Shown in pieces: positions 1-6,288 of a stretch of 11,124 nt of DNA (its first letter is position 1; the number at the start of each line of letters is the position of its first letter). The stretch spans positions 1-11,124 of the forward strand of contig JAVBUB010000150.1 in NCBI GenBank assembly GCA_031555675.1, written 5' to 3'. A model generated the notes under the pieces. It was not told where the DNA came from. It did not search any database and worked only from the letters and a program-made list of their open reading frames with translations. Made by a program: the position numbers and the translations under genes. This stretch comes from JAISJU01 sp031555675 (lineage in GTDB: Bacteria; Bacteroidota; Bacteroidia; Bacteroidales; Paludibacteraceae).

Positions 1-635
1 ATGTCTTTGTAAAGAACAGTCATGGGAAACCATCGCCCTTCAATTTTTTGTACATCACTTAATTCCATGCGTTTTAATAACTGACCACTTTTGGCATAGA
101 GCTCTTGTTGCAATGGAATGTATCTCTCCTGATCTACCCAAATTTTCTGAGAATAATAGGCTGCATCTTCTACTTTGGCTGTGAGTTTCAATACATATAC
201 AGGGCGATCGTTTAGCGTTTCTTTGCCTGTCAACTGCGCGGTATATACATCTTGCAGTTTGCGGTCGTCCATCATATCTTCATACGAAAGGTCGGAACCC
301 ATCACGGACTGGCGCAATAAGTGTCCGGAAATCTGAATAGTGCGGTCGGTAGAAGGGGAATATATCCATAATTGTCCTTCGAGTTTCAGCATCTTGGTTC
401 CTTTTTCGCTGGCCGGAGAGAGATATTCGGTAAATGATTTTTTTGTTCCTTCGGAATAGGATTGTGATTCGATGGTTCTGCTGGTTCTTTTTCCGTAAAT
501 AGTCATGGAAGATTTAAAGACGCGGTTATCTGCCGACATATTTTGGTCTATTTTATTCAATATTTCGGTTGCATTTTGAGCAAATATGCTCATTCCGAAA
601 AGGATAACTGACAGGGTTGTTAATAGTTTTTTCAT
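1..635 (-). CDS. LolA-like outer membrane lipoprotein-sorting protein (C-terminus off the left edge)
   Basis: Reading the minus strand from an ATG at 635 gives 211 codons without a stop up to the window edge, so the gene is partial only because of the window. Residues 1-20 (MKKLLTTLSVILFGMSIFAQ) are a clear signal peptide, so the product is periplasmic. The stretch at about residues 70-122 has the pattern of the LolA-like family annotated as outer membrane lipoprotein-sorting protein (PF17131 type): EYLSPASEKGTKML, then QLWIYSPSTDRTIQI, then VMGSDLSYEDM. Members have a LolA/LolB-like fold and are thought to carry a lipid or lipoprotein across the periplasm. It lies 97 nt downstream of the second permease and is probably the last visible gene of the ABC operon. 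The true substrate is unknown. The assignment rests on reading the motif, not on a search. Confidence 0.88.
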   Translation of the reverse strand, partial: MKKLLTTLSVILFGMSIFAQNATEILNKIDQNMSADNRVFKSSMTIYGKRTSRTIESQSYSEGTKKSFTEYLSPASEKGTKMLKLEGQLWIYSPSTDRTIQISGHLLRQSVMGSDLSYEDMMDDRKLQDVYTAQLTGKETLNDRPVYVLKLTAKVEDAAYYSQKIWVDQERYIPLQQELYAKSGQLLKRMELSDVQKIEGRWFPMTVLYKD

Positions 636-657
636 GGTTTTGAGTTTTATTTTGTTT

Positions 658-683
658 CCCACAAAGACACAAAGAACACAAAG
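658..683 (-). repeat. Dispersed repeat, CTTTGTGTCTTTGTGGG family
   Basis: On the minus strand this reads CTTTGTG twice and then TCTTTGTGGGAAAC, ending about 22 nt before the ATG of the LolA-like gene. The same TCTTTGTGGGAAAC string lies just before the ATPase ATG (4022), so two genes of the operon have this repeat as their 5' leader. Sequences of this type are widespread intergenic repeats in Bacteroidota; that is background knowledge, not shown by the window. Confidence 0.6.
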
Positions 684-732
684 CCTCATTCTTCTTTTAG
701 GGATACTAAAGATATTGTTAATTCTTAATTGT

Positions 733-2004
733 TTACGCCTCCAACTCCTTAAACAGTTCGGCGGTTTTACGTTTGTAAATAGCTATTCCCGACAGGGCAT
801 TTCCTAATACCATGGATAGTAATCCGGGAATAAATCCGATATAAAAAGCGGCAGGGGTTATGGTGGCACGCATTACTTGTGGCATCATGAGCGACGAATT
901 GGCAAGCATGTTGCCCATATTGATGCCGACTTCCTGCATATAATAGGAACCTGCCAGTCCTATCAACGTACCGATAACAGAACCGATAATACCAATGAGT
1001 ATGGCTTCGTAAATAAGGGAAAGGTATATTTTCTTTTTCTCTTCTCCAAGCGCCAGGCGAATGCCAAATTCGTTATAACGGCGCAAGCCTCCAATCAATC
1101 CGGCGTTCCACAAAACAATGGACATGGCCAACACAAATACGCCTACCATAATACCGCTCATAGTAGCGCTATAGTCGAGGTATTGAGCCATACCTTCCTG
1201 TTCCCTGAGGGTAATCATGACGGGAGCAAATTCGTCGGGATCGTTTGCATGTTGCTGATTGAAATCGTTGGTTATTATTGGGGCTTCTTCCTGATTATAG
1301 CTTATAGGAAAATAACCGAGTATTTCGCCTGCGGCATCATCCATCGTCAAGGCTTGTTGAGCATCTTTAATATCGATAATAATAGCGCCGCGATCCAGGG
1401 CAGAAGAGCCGAAGCGTACGGTTCCCGCCACACGGAAATTATAGAAGGCCATGCTTCCATCCATGGTTGTGCCGAAAAAGGTAAATTCATCACCGGGTTT
1501 CACATTGTATTTTTGGGCAAAATCGGCAGTAATGAGGGCATCACCGGGTTGTTGCGGATATTTTCCGTCTACAATGGAAGCTTCGATATTAAATCTATCT
1601 TTCTCTTTACTTCCGGGAGAGAACAAATCAATGCCCCACCCTACTACAGGTCCTTGCACACGGGTTTCGCCATTGGCATCGGGGAAATCAATTAAACCGC
1701 CAAAGCGGATACGTTGCACCCAATCTAATTGGGGATAATCTTTTTTAAGCACGTTTGTCAAGGAACCGGCACCGATAATAGCGAGGTCGTTGGGCATTTG
1801 CTGGCGGTCTTTTTCATAGGCACGCGTCATTACTTTCAGGTGTCCGGTATTGAAATTGGCGCTCATTTCGATGGAATCGTTCAGGGCTCCTGTGATCCAA
1901 CATACCAGAAAAACGGTAAGGAAAACGCCTATGGCCACCACAATAATGGGAAGCAGGCTCCGGCTTTTATCTCGTAATATTCCTTTTAATAGAAATTTTA
2001 TCAT
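733..2004 (-). CDS. ABC transporter permease, FtsX/MacB type (second permease)
   Basis: A 423-residue inner-membrane protein with the four-helix layout of FtsX/LolC/LolE/MacB permeases. One transmembrane helix lies at about 17-40, a large periplasmic domain (MacB_PCD-like) at about 41-280, and three helices at about 283-305, 331-353 and 384-408. The cytoplasmic segment GGLRRYNEFGIRLALGEEKKKI (near 305-326) is the conserved coupling region that contacts the ATPase. It differs in sequence from the other permease, so the two probably form a heterodimer, as LolC and LolE do. ATG at 2004 is the natural start. The 102-nt gap to the upstream permease contains repeats but no obvious terminator, so cotranscription is likely. 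The transported substrate cannot be read from the sequence; lipoprotein, lipid or a hydrophobic compound are the family precedents. Confidence 0.93.
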   Translation of the reverse strand: MIKFLLKGILRDKSRSLLPIIVVAIGVFLTVFLVCWITGALNDSIEMSANFNTGHLKVMTRAYEKDRQQMPNDLAIIGAGSLTNVLKKDYPQLDWVQRIRFGGLIDFPDANGETRVQGPVVGWGIDLFSPGSKEKDRFNIEASIVDGKYPQQPGDALITADFAQKYNVKPGDEFTFFGTTMDGSMAFYNFRVAGTVRFGSSALDRGAIIIDIKDAQQALTMDDAAGEILGYFPISYNQEEAPIITNDFNQQHANDPDEFAPVMITLREQEGMAQYLDYSATMSGIMVGVFVLAMSIVLWNAGLIGGLRRYNEFGIRLALGEEKKKIYLSLIYEAILIGIIGSVIGTLIGLAGSYYMQEVGINMGNMLANSSLMMPQVMRATITPAAFYIGFIPGLLSMVLGNALSGIAIYKRKTAELFKELEA

Positions 2005-2007
2005 ATC

Positions 2008-2039
2008 ATTTAGAATTATGAATTCATAATTTAGAATTA
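2008..2039. repeat. 18-bp perfect palindrome flanked by 11-bp direct repeats
   Basis: AATTATGAATTCATAATT at 2014-2031 is perfectly self-complementary. The string ATTTAGAATTA occurs at 2008-2018 and again at 2029-2039, overlapping both ends of the palindrome. It lies 10 nt before the ATG of the second permease, where it could affect translation or bind a dimeric protein. More simply, it may be an AT-rich intergenic repeat. There is no T-run and it is not a convincing terminator. Confidence 0.55.
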
Positions 2040-2084
2040 ATCAAAGAAAAATCTATGCATTATCCACCTCTTAATTATTAATTT

Positions 2085-2105
2085 TTCATTGTTAATTATT
2101 AATTG
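2085..2105. repeat. 21-bp AT-rich direct repeat, copy 1
   Basis: A 21-bp stretch starting TTCATTG and ending TTAATTG sits immediately after the stop of the first permease. It is identical to 3313-3333, which overlaps the stop of the ATPase gene. A partial copy (TTAATTATTAATT) also lies at 2071-2083. Both full copies are at the 3' end of a gene in the same operon. Confidence 0.7.
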
Positions 2106-2106
2106 G

Positions 2107-3279
2107 TTATTGTATTTTCCCTTTTATGGCATCGGTGGGTTTCATTTTTGATATTTTCCGGGCCGGGATATAACTTACCAATGTAGCGGAAATTACTACC
2201 ACTAAAATGGTAATGGTAACCCTGGATATATTATACACAGGAATAATAGCATTGGATATGGCTATGCCCGAAGAGTCTATGGCATCGGGCATAGGAATAC
2301 CGGCTTTGTGCATATAGGCCAGAAATGGAATGCCGTACACACAAGCCATTAATACGGACAGCACGCTGATAACGGTTCCTTCGACGGTAAATATGCCTGT
2401 TACCTGACTGCGCGTCATACCGAGTGCAATATAGGTTCCGATTTCTTTCTGACGTCGGAAAATAGAGAGCACTTGTGTATCGAAAACGGCCAGCAAGGCA
2501 ATACTTAACAGAATAAGGTTAATAATGGTTGATGTTACATTTTCCATGGCCATCATATCGTCTATATCTTTGAGCAAAAATTTATAGTCTTTGAATTGCC
2601 ATATTTCCATACTTTTTCCGTGAAACGGGACATTAGAAACAAACATGGTGGCTTCGCCGGACATGCCGGTCATTTGCTGGAGGTTACCGAGCGAAATCCA
2701 GATTTGGCCGTCGTCTACCGAAGGTACATCGCAATGGAATACACCGGCTATAGTGAGTTCCCGGGCATCGAATGTTCCGTTTTTATCGCGCCAGCGTACT
2801 AACACGGCATCTCCTTTTTTAAGGTTAGCCGTAGCCGCAAGTCTTTTTCCGATAATGGCCGGAGTGATGCCTCCCGTGGTATCGGCCAGTAGTTGCGTTG
2901 GCAATTTTAAGAATGATTGTTGTGGCTCAATCCCTTTAAGCATGATATTTTGCATTCTTCCTTGCGGATAGATGGATGCTTGAGTAATGAGAACGGGAGC
3001 TAACTTTCCTTCTTGTATCAGTTTATTCATGCTATCTGAAACCGGTGCATGGGCATCTTGCAATTTGAAAGGATCGTAGGGATCATATTCGGGATGCCAG
3101 AACTCTCCTTGTCCTATTTCCCAATTAATGGTATCGGTTCGGGCTTGCGTATCCCAGCCGTCGAGCATGCCGTTGTAAAGCACAATGACTACAAGCACAA
3201 ACGACAGTACAAACACATTGAGCCAGGTTCGAAGTCCGGCACCGAGGAGGTTTCTTAGTGCTAATTTTATTGCTATCAT
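2107..3279 (-). CDS. ABC transporter permease, FtsX/LolC type (first permease)
   Basis: A 390-residue inner-membrane protein of the FtsX superfamily. There is one helix at about 17-38, a periplasmic domain at about 40-248, and three helices at about 250-268, 300-325 and 352-374. The coupling segment FRRQKEIGTYIALGMTRSQV (275-294) and the C-terminal tail PARKISKMKPTDAIKG (372-387) are hallmarks of LolC/LolE/MacB permeases. It lies 47 nt downstream of the ATPase gene and upstream of a second, divergent permease. The order ATPase-permease-permease suggests one heteromeric ABC complex. The start is ATG at 3279. The window does not reveal the substrate. Confidence 0.93.
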   Translation of the reverse strand: MIAIKLALRNLLGAGLRTWLNVFVLSFVLVVIVLYNGMLDGWDTQARTDTINWEIGQGEFWHPEYDPYDPFKLQDAHAPVSDSMNKLIQEGKLAPVLITQASIYPQGRMQNIMLKGIEPQQSFLKLPTQLLADTTGGITPAIIGKRLAATANLKKGDAVLVRWRDKNGTFDARELTIAGVFHCDVPSVDDGQIWISLGNLQQMTGMSGEATMFVSNVPFHGKSMEIWQFKDYKFLLKDIDDMMAMENVTSTIINLILLSIALLAVFDTQVLSIFRRQKEIGTYIALGMTRSQVTGIFTVEGTVISVLSVLMACVYGIPFLAYMHKAGIPMPDAIDSSGIAISNAIIPVYNISRVTITILVVVISATLVSYIPARKISKMKPTDAIKGKIQ

Positions 3280-3312
3280 AAAAGCCAGATTATAAAGTTA
3301 TAAGGCAGATTC

Positions 3313-3333
3313 TTCATTGTTAATTATTAATTG
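3313..3333. repeat. 21-bp AT-rich direct repeat, copy 2
   Basis: Identical to 2085-2105. It overlaps the last two codons and the TAA stop of the ABC ATPase gene (3327-3329), so the repeat contributes the end of that reading frame. Confidence 0.7.
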
Positions 3334-4022
3334 TCAATTACTTCATCTTTTTCCACTTCTCCATCTTGCAAATGCACAATACGGTCGAGGTATTGCATTA
3401 CTTTTTCGTCGTGGGTAGCGAAGATAAAAGTGGTTTTGAACTCGCGGTTCAAGGTTTGCATGGTTTGCATGATGCGGTGGGAGTTTTTGGCGTCGAGGTT
3501 TGCCGAAGGTTCGTCGGCCAGTACTATTTCGGGACGTTTTACCATGGCACGGGCAATGGCTACGCGTTGGCATTCGCCACCCGACATTTGAGCGGGTTTT
3601 GATTTTTCTTTATCCGTGAGGCCTACCCATTCGAGTGTTTCCATCACTGCTTTGCGACGTTGTTCCGCAGTCATTTTTTGCAACAGTAATGGAAATTCCA
3701 CATTTTCGAATACGGTATAAACGGGCAACAGGTTATAGGTTTGAAAAATAAAACCGATGTGGTAGTTTCTCAATTCCGCGGCTTGTTTAGAAGTGAGTTG
3801 AGATACTTTTTTCCCTAACACCGTAGCATCACCAACAGTAGGATTGTCGAGCGAGCCGATAATATTCAGCAGGGTTGTTTTTCCGGAACCGCTTGGCCCG
3901 ACAAGTCCGGCAAACTCTCCTTTTCCAAAAGAAAGGTTGATGTTTTTTAAGGCCGTAAATTCTCCGTTCCCAATAGGAAAGCTTTTGGAGAGGTGGTCTA
4001 TTTGAATAATTTTTTCTTCCAT
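3327..4022 (-). CDS. ABC transporter ATP-binding protein, LolD/MacB type
   Basis: A complete 231-residue ATPase of the lipoprotein/macrolide exporter class. Walker A is GPSGSGKT (42-49), the Q-loop glutamine is at 94, and the signature is MSGGECQRV (146-154; the usual form is LSGGQQQRV). Walker B is IVLADE (166-171), the D-loop is SANLD, and the H-loop is His204 in ATHDE. It hydrolyses ATP at the cytoplasmic face to drive the two FtsX-type permeases encoded downstream. ATG at 4022 was chosen as the start. The frame is open to a GTG at 4061, but the 13 extra residues (MNFVSLWETKTIN) are encoded by a dispersed repeat, and similar proteins begin at MEEKIIQI. The cysteine in the signature motif is a mild variation and probably harmless. 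Confidence 0.96.
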   Translation of the reverse strand: MEEKIIQIDHLSKSFPIGNGEFTALKNINLSFGKGEFAGLVGPSGSGKTTLLNIIGSLDNPTVGDATVLGKKVSQLTSKQAAELRNYHIGFIFQTYNLLPVYTVFENVEFPLLLQKMTAEQRRKAVMETLEWVGLTDKEKSKPAQMSGGECQRVAIARAMVKRPEIVLADEPSANLDAKNSHRIMQTMQTLNREFKTTFIFATHDEKVMQYLDRIVHLQDGEVEKDEVIDN

Positions 4023-4039
4023 GTTTATTGTTTTTGTTT

Positions 4040-4088
4040 CCCACAAAGACACGAAGTTCACAAAATGATTTCTTGGTGTTTTTGTGGG
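4040..4088. repeat. Palindromic dispersed repeat between barrel and ATPase genes
   Basis: Two 17-nt arms (4040-4056 and 4072-4088) match at 15 of 17 positions as an inverted repeat with a 15-nt loop. It starts 6 nt after the barrel stop codon and ends about 18 nt before the ATPase ATG. In the mRNA it would fold into a hairpin with CCCACAAA at one foot and TTTGTGGG at the other. No U-tract follows on either strand, so an intrinsic terminator is unlikely; an RNA-stability or translation-shaping role is possible. One arm shares TCTTTGTGGGAAAC with the repeat at 658-683. Confidence 0.7.
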
Positions 4089-4093
4089 AAAAT

Positions 4094-5281
4094 TTAATGA
4101 TTATATACTAACATAATTTGTATTCCTTTGCCGGCAAAGAGGTTTTGTCCTTCTGTATTGACTTGCGGCATGGCGTAGTTCACCGGATTCCAAAAAGGCA
4201 TTACATAGGTTGAAAAATATTTGAAATCGTGTTTCCAATTTAATGTATTGTAAAAGTTCTTGTTTTTCCAGTCATAATAGACAATAGCGCTGATATTATC
4301 GGACATTCCGATTGGATATGACAGGGATAATGCTGTAAATGAATAGATATTGGACGATGCAAAAGGCTTTTCATCATAAGAAAACAGGAGGTTTTCGAGT
4401 ATTACATTAAGCCCGTTTCCAATGCCAAAAGTGTAATCGGCACCAATAGTGAGCATTTCCTGGTTGGTATACTCGCCTACATTCTTGTTTTTATGAAACC
4501 AGGCGGCTTCAAACCATAATCCGATGGTAATATCCCACTTGGCATCAAGGCCGATACGGTTTTCGGCAATGTGATCCGAAAATCCCATGGATGGCATATC
4601 TACCTCCCTGAAATGGTAGGATAAAGCGGCTTCTCCTTTAGGTATAGGGTGTTGATAGCGTCCACCGAATTCGGGTATTTTCTGGGATGTTTCACCTGTT
4701 TCCCAGGTTTTGGGGTCTTTGTTACCATATAACACCCATAGCCAGGCATTGGCATTGTTCATCCAATAATATCGTCCAAGTAAACCCCAGACTCCATCGG
4801 TGAGTTGTAAGGGGTCGCGTGGGTCTATACGGTCAAACCACATCAACGGGCGAAGCATATTGGCAGAACCGAAGTCTATTTTTTGCAATCCGAGCCTTAT
4901 TTCATACTGGTTCGACGAATAGCGCACCCAAACGCGGTAGGGTTTTATGTTGCCTTCGGCATGTATGGTGTCGAAAGGGTTAAAACCGAAAGATCCGTAG
5001 ATATTGGCCGATGCTTCGAGGTCGAATAGTTTGTTGTTTTTCAGGGAATCTTTCCATTGTAATTCGGGAATATAGCGTCCGCCAAACCATAAGGGTAATT
5101 CATTGTCATAATTATAATTTCCCCAGCCGGATAGCTGTCCGTTGAAAGAAAGGTTTTTGGAGGAAAGAGGTAAGGTACAAAAGAAAAGAAGGAGAAAAAC
5201 AAGCCCCCCTAAATCCCCCCTCAAGGAGGACTTAACTGTATTCAAATTATTTTCTCGTCTTATATTATTCATACCATTCAT
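4094..5281 (-). CDS. Outer-membrane beta-barrel protein of the ABC cassette (DUF1302-like pattern)
   Basis: A 395-residue exported protein. A hydrophobic stretch at 27-40 (LVFLLLFFCTLPLSS region) acts as the signal sequence. The rest alternates aromatic and polar residues as in a transmembrane beta-barrel (for example PYRVWVRYSSNQYEIRLG, then GLWFEAAWFH). The motif RLGLQKIDFGSAN (129-141) followed by FDRIDPRDPLQLTDG (149-163) recalls DUF1302-type outer-membrane proteins, which in Proteobacteria accompany LolA-like proteins and RND/MMPL transporters. This is a pattern resemblance, not a confirmed family match. ATG at 5281 (or 5272) is the only reasonable start. Residues 17-27 (KSSLRGDLGGL) are encoded by a dispersed repeat lying inside the signal-peptide region. 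The gene follows tetR by 21 nt and precedes the ATPase by 71 nt, so it is very probably cotranscribed and may be the outer-membrane component of the exporter. Confidence 0.88.
   Translation of the reverse strand: MNGMNNIRRENNLNTVKSSLRGDLGGLVFLLLFFCTLPLSSKNLSFNGQLSGWGNYNYDNELPLWFGGRYIPELQWKDSLKNNKLFDLEASANIYGSFGFNPFDTIHAEGNIKPYRVWVRYSSNQYEIRLGLQKIDFGSANMLRPLMWFDRIDPRDPLQLTDGVWGLLGRYYWMNNANAWLWVLYGNKDPKTWETGETSQKIPEFGGRYQHPIPKGEAALSYHFREVDMPSMGFSDHIAENRIGLDAKWDITIGLWFEAAWFHKNKNVGEYTNQEMLTIGADYTFGIGNGLNVILENLLFSYDEKPFASSNIYSFTALSLSYPIGMSDNISAIVYYDWKNKNFYNTLNWKHDFKYFSTYVMPFWNPVNYAMPQVNTEGQNLFAGKGIQIMLVYNH
5201..5234 (-). repeat. C/G-rich dispersed repeat inside the barrel gene (copy 1)
   Basis: On the plus strand this reads AAGCCCCCCTAAATCCCCCC followed by TCAAGGAGGACTT. 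It is an imperfect inverted copy of 5285-5313. It lies in frame in the barrel gene and encodes residues 17-27. Repeats of this type, with CCTAAATCCCCC and a short CCC/GGG hairpin, are well known to be scattered between genes in Bacteroidota; finding one inside a reading frame is less usual. Confidence 0.75.
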
Positions 5282-5284
5282 ATT

Positions 5285-5313
5285 AAGTCCCCTAAGGGGG
5301 ATTTAGGGGGCTT
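5285..5313. repeat. C/G-rich dispersed repeat at the tetR stop (copy 2, inverted)
   Basis: On the plus strand this reads AAGTCCCCTAAGGGGGATTT then AGGGGGCTT, an inverted relative of 5201-5234 with 51 nt in between. It supplies the tetR stop codon (TAA at 5303-5305) and fills almost the whole 21-nt gap to the barrel ATG. On the mRNA the two copies could pair in a long stem that would enclose the barrel start codon. Confidence 0.75.
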
Positions 5314-5887
5314 CATGTGGCACAATGCCATACACAATCAGGTTTGCAAGTTCAATAATCAGGTCTTGCGGGGAACCGAATTGTTTTAATAATTTTTCAT
5401 CGGTCATCAGGTCGATGGATTTCATGGCATAGGCAAAAAAGAATTCCATGTTGATGTTTTTTCTGAAAATGCCTTTTTCCTGTGCCAGGTTGAATTCTTC
5501 AAACATTTCATCCCATGCTCTTTTGGTTTGTTGTTCTACAAATTCCTTGAGGCCTAATTCTTCCGATTTATAAAAATCTATTAAAAATTCCTGACTGATG
5601 TTATCGGTATTGGCGAGTTTCTGCGACAGTATTTTCTTTATTTTTACATCTGCCGGAGTATTTTCATTCATGGTTTGCCTGAAATTCTCCAATCCTCTTC
5701 CTATTTCCGTTTCGAGAACCGATTTGGCCAGTTCTATTTTATTGGGAAAATATTTATAGAAAGTCATTTTACTGACATTGGCCTTTTCACATATTTCTTC
5801 AATAGAAATGCGTTTGAAGCCGTGTTTCCAAAATAATTTTTTGGATGTTGACTGAATATCTTCGTATTTTTTAGGTTTTTTCTCCAT
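5303..5887 (-). CDS. TetR/AcrR-family transcriptional regulator
   Basis: A 194-residue one-domain-plus-sensor repressor. The N-terminal helix-turn-helix spans about 10-55: TSKKLFWKHGFKRISIEEIC, then ANVSKMTFYKYFPNKIELA, with recognition helix VSKMTFYKYF (38-47). This is the classic TetR signature. The C-terminal two thirds are helical and variable, as expected for the ligand and dimerisation domain; the ligand is unknown. ATG at 5887 was chosen as the start because the longer frame begins with TTG at 5908, which would lie at or before the likely transcription start set by the -7 box at 5911-5918. It is the first gene of the operon, 21 nt before the barrel gene, so it probably represses itself and the exporter together. 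The stop codon is supplied by a dispersed repeat. Confidence 0.93.
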   Translation of the reverse strand: MEKKPKKYEDIQSTSKKLFWKHGFKRISIEEICEKANVSKMTFYKYFPNKIELAKSVLETEIGRGLENFRQTMNENTPADVKIKKILSQKLANTDNISQEFLIDFYKSEELGLKEFVEQQTKRAWDEMFEEFNLAQEKGIFRKNINMEFFFAYAMKSIDLMTDEKLLKQFGSPQDLIIELANLIVYGIVPHEAP

Positions 5888-5910
5888 TACATAATTATAC
5901 TTTTTCAATA

Positions 5911-5918
5911 CAAATATA
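5911..5918 (-). promoter_or_regulatory. Candidate -7 promoter element for the tetR-exporter operon
   Basis: The minus strand reads TATATTTG, an exact match to the Bacteroidetes -7 consensus TAnnTTTG, 23 nt before the tetR ATG at 5887. No good -33 TTTG was found at the usual 19-21 nt spacing, so this is a moderate call. Confidence 0.4.
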
Positions 5919-5949
5919 CGAATATTTTACAAAATAATGTATTTCGTAT
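5916..5949. promoter_or_regulatory. Candidate TetR operator
   Basis: Perfect 7-bp inverted arms, ATACGAA (5916-5922) and TTCGTAT (5943-5949), flank a 20-nt core that holds a second palindrome, TATTTT-AC-AAAATA (5923-5936). The site overlaps the candidate -7 box of tetR, where a repressor would block initiation. TetR-family proteins bind palindromes near their own promoters; the link to this protein is inferred from position alone. Confidence 0.4.
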
Positions 5950-6105
5950 AATATTTTATAAAAAAAATATTTGATTTGAACATTTGTGAATGCAAAACTC
6001 TATGGTTTTCTGTACAATAATGATAATTACACAGAAAGGTCCTTTCATTATTTTTGTTGTTTCATTGTTTGTGTTCATTTTTTCATTATCCATTGACCAA
6101 TGCCG

Positions 6106-6224
6106 AATGTTGTCAAGTTAAAGATAAAAGGGCGGAAGCTTATGCTCACGCCCTTTCTCGTCTTTGCTAACTTATGATGCCTTTATTATTGCTATGCCAC
6201 TTTGTGGCTTAATTTGACACCATT
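6106..6224. repeat. Inverted-repeat element, possible small non-autonomous mobile element
   Basis: The left arm AATGTTGTCAAGTTAAAG (6106-6123) and right arm CTTAATTTGACACCATT (6208-6224) are inverted copies with three differences. The inner ends read TGTCAAGTTAA...TTAATTTGACA, starting TGT and ending ACA. The element is about 110-120 bp with no coding capacity. No clear target-site duplication was found, so a mobile origin is unproven. Confidence 0.4.
6115..6173 (-). terminator. Strong stem-loop downstream of the large repeat-protein gene
   Basis: The core is AAAGGGCG (6127-6134) pairing with CGCCCTTT (6149-6156), plus an inner AGC/GCT pair around a TTAT loop with symmetrical 2-nt internal mismatches. 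Outer segments AAGTTA (6115-6120) and TAACTT (6168-6173) lengthen the stem, with AAAGA and TCTTT pairing between. On the minus strand the core is followed by TATCTTTAA, a weak U-rich tail, about 133 nt after the stop at 6289. It could end transcription of that gene; an RNA-structural or repeat-element role is an alternative. Confidence 0.45.
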
Positions 6225-6288
6225 GAACCAACGCCAAACAGCAATGACTCATTATTCATTCGCTCATCGGCTCATTTATTCATCTTTT

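Larger units (their letters stand above)
5888..6288. other. Gene-free spacer between tetR and the large repeat protein
   Basis: No credible reading frame on either strand. The right part (6106-6224) carries inverted repeats and a strong stem-loop; the left part holds the tetR promoter and operator candidates. At 6007-6013 and 6031-6037 lies another 7-bp inverted pair, TTTCTGT/ACAGAAA, of unknown meaning. The stretch 6244-6290, just after the stop of the large gene, is a low-complexity run of ATGA-like units on the minus strand (GATGAATAAATGAGC, then GATGAGCGAATGAATAATGAG), which looks like simple repeat DNA. Confidence 0.7.

Noticed and set aside
586..807. Plus-strand frame of 73 codons
   Set aside because: It overlaps the start of the LolA-like gene, a repeat and the end of the second permease on the other strand. 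Its product is low-complexity with no recognisable pattern.
877..1977. Several plus-strand frames opposite the second permease
   Set aside because: They are antisense shadows of a well-supported permease gene, with no signal peptide, domain or promoter.
4023..4061. GTG-started N-terminal extension of the ABC ATPase
   Set aside because: The extra 13 residues come from a dispersed intergenic repeat, and the ABC domain starts properly at the ATG at 4022.
5201..5313. Intrinsic terminator between tetR and the barrel gene
   Set aside because: The GC-rich arms lack a following T-run in either direction, and one arm lies inside the barrel coding sequence.
5888..5908. TTG-started extension of the TetR protein
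   Set aside because: The TTG lies only 3 nt from the candidate -7 box, so it would precede or coincide with the transcription start. ATG at 5887 gives a normal TetR N-terminus.
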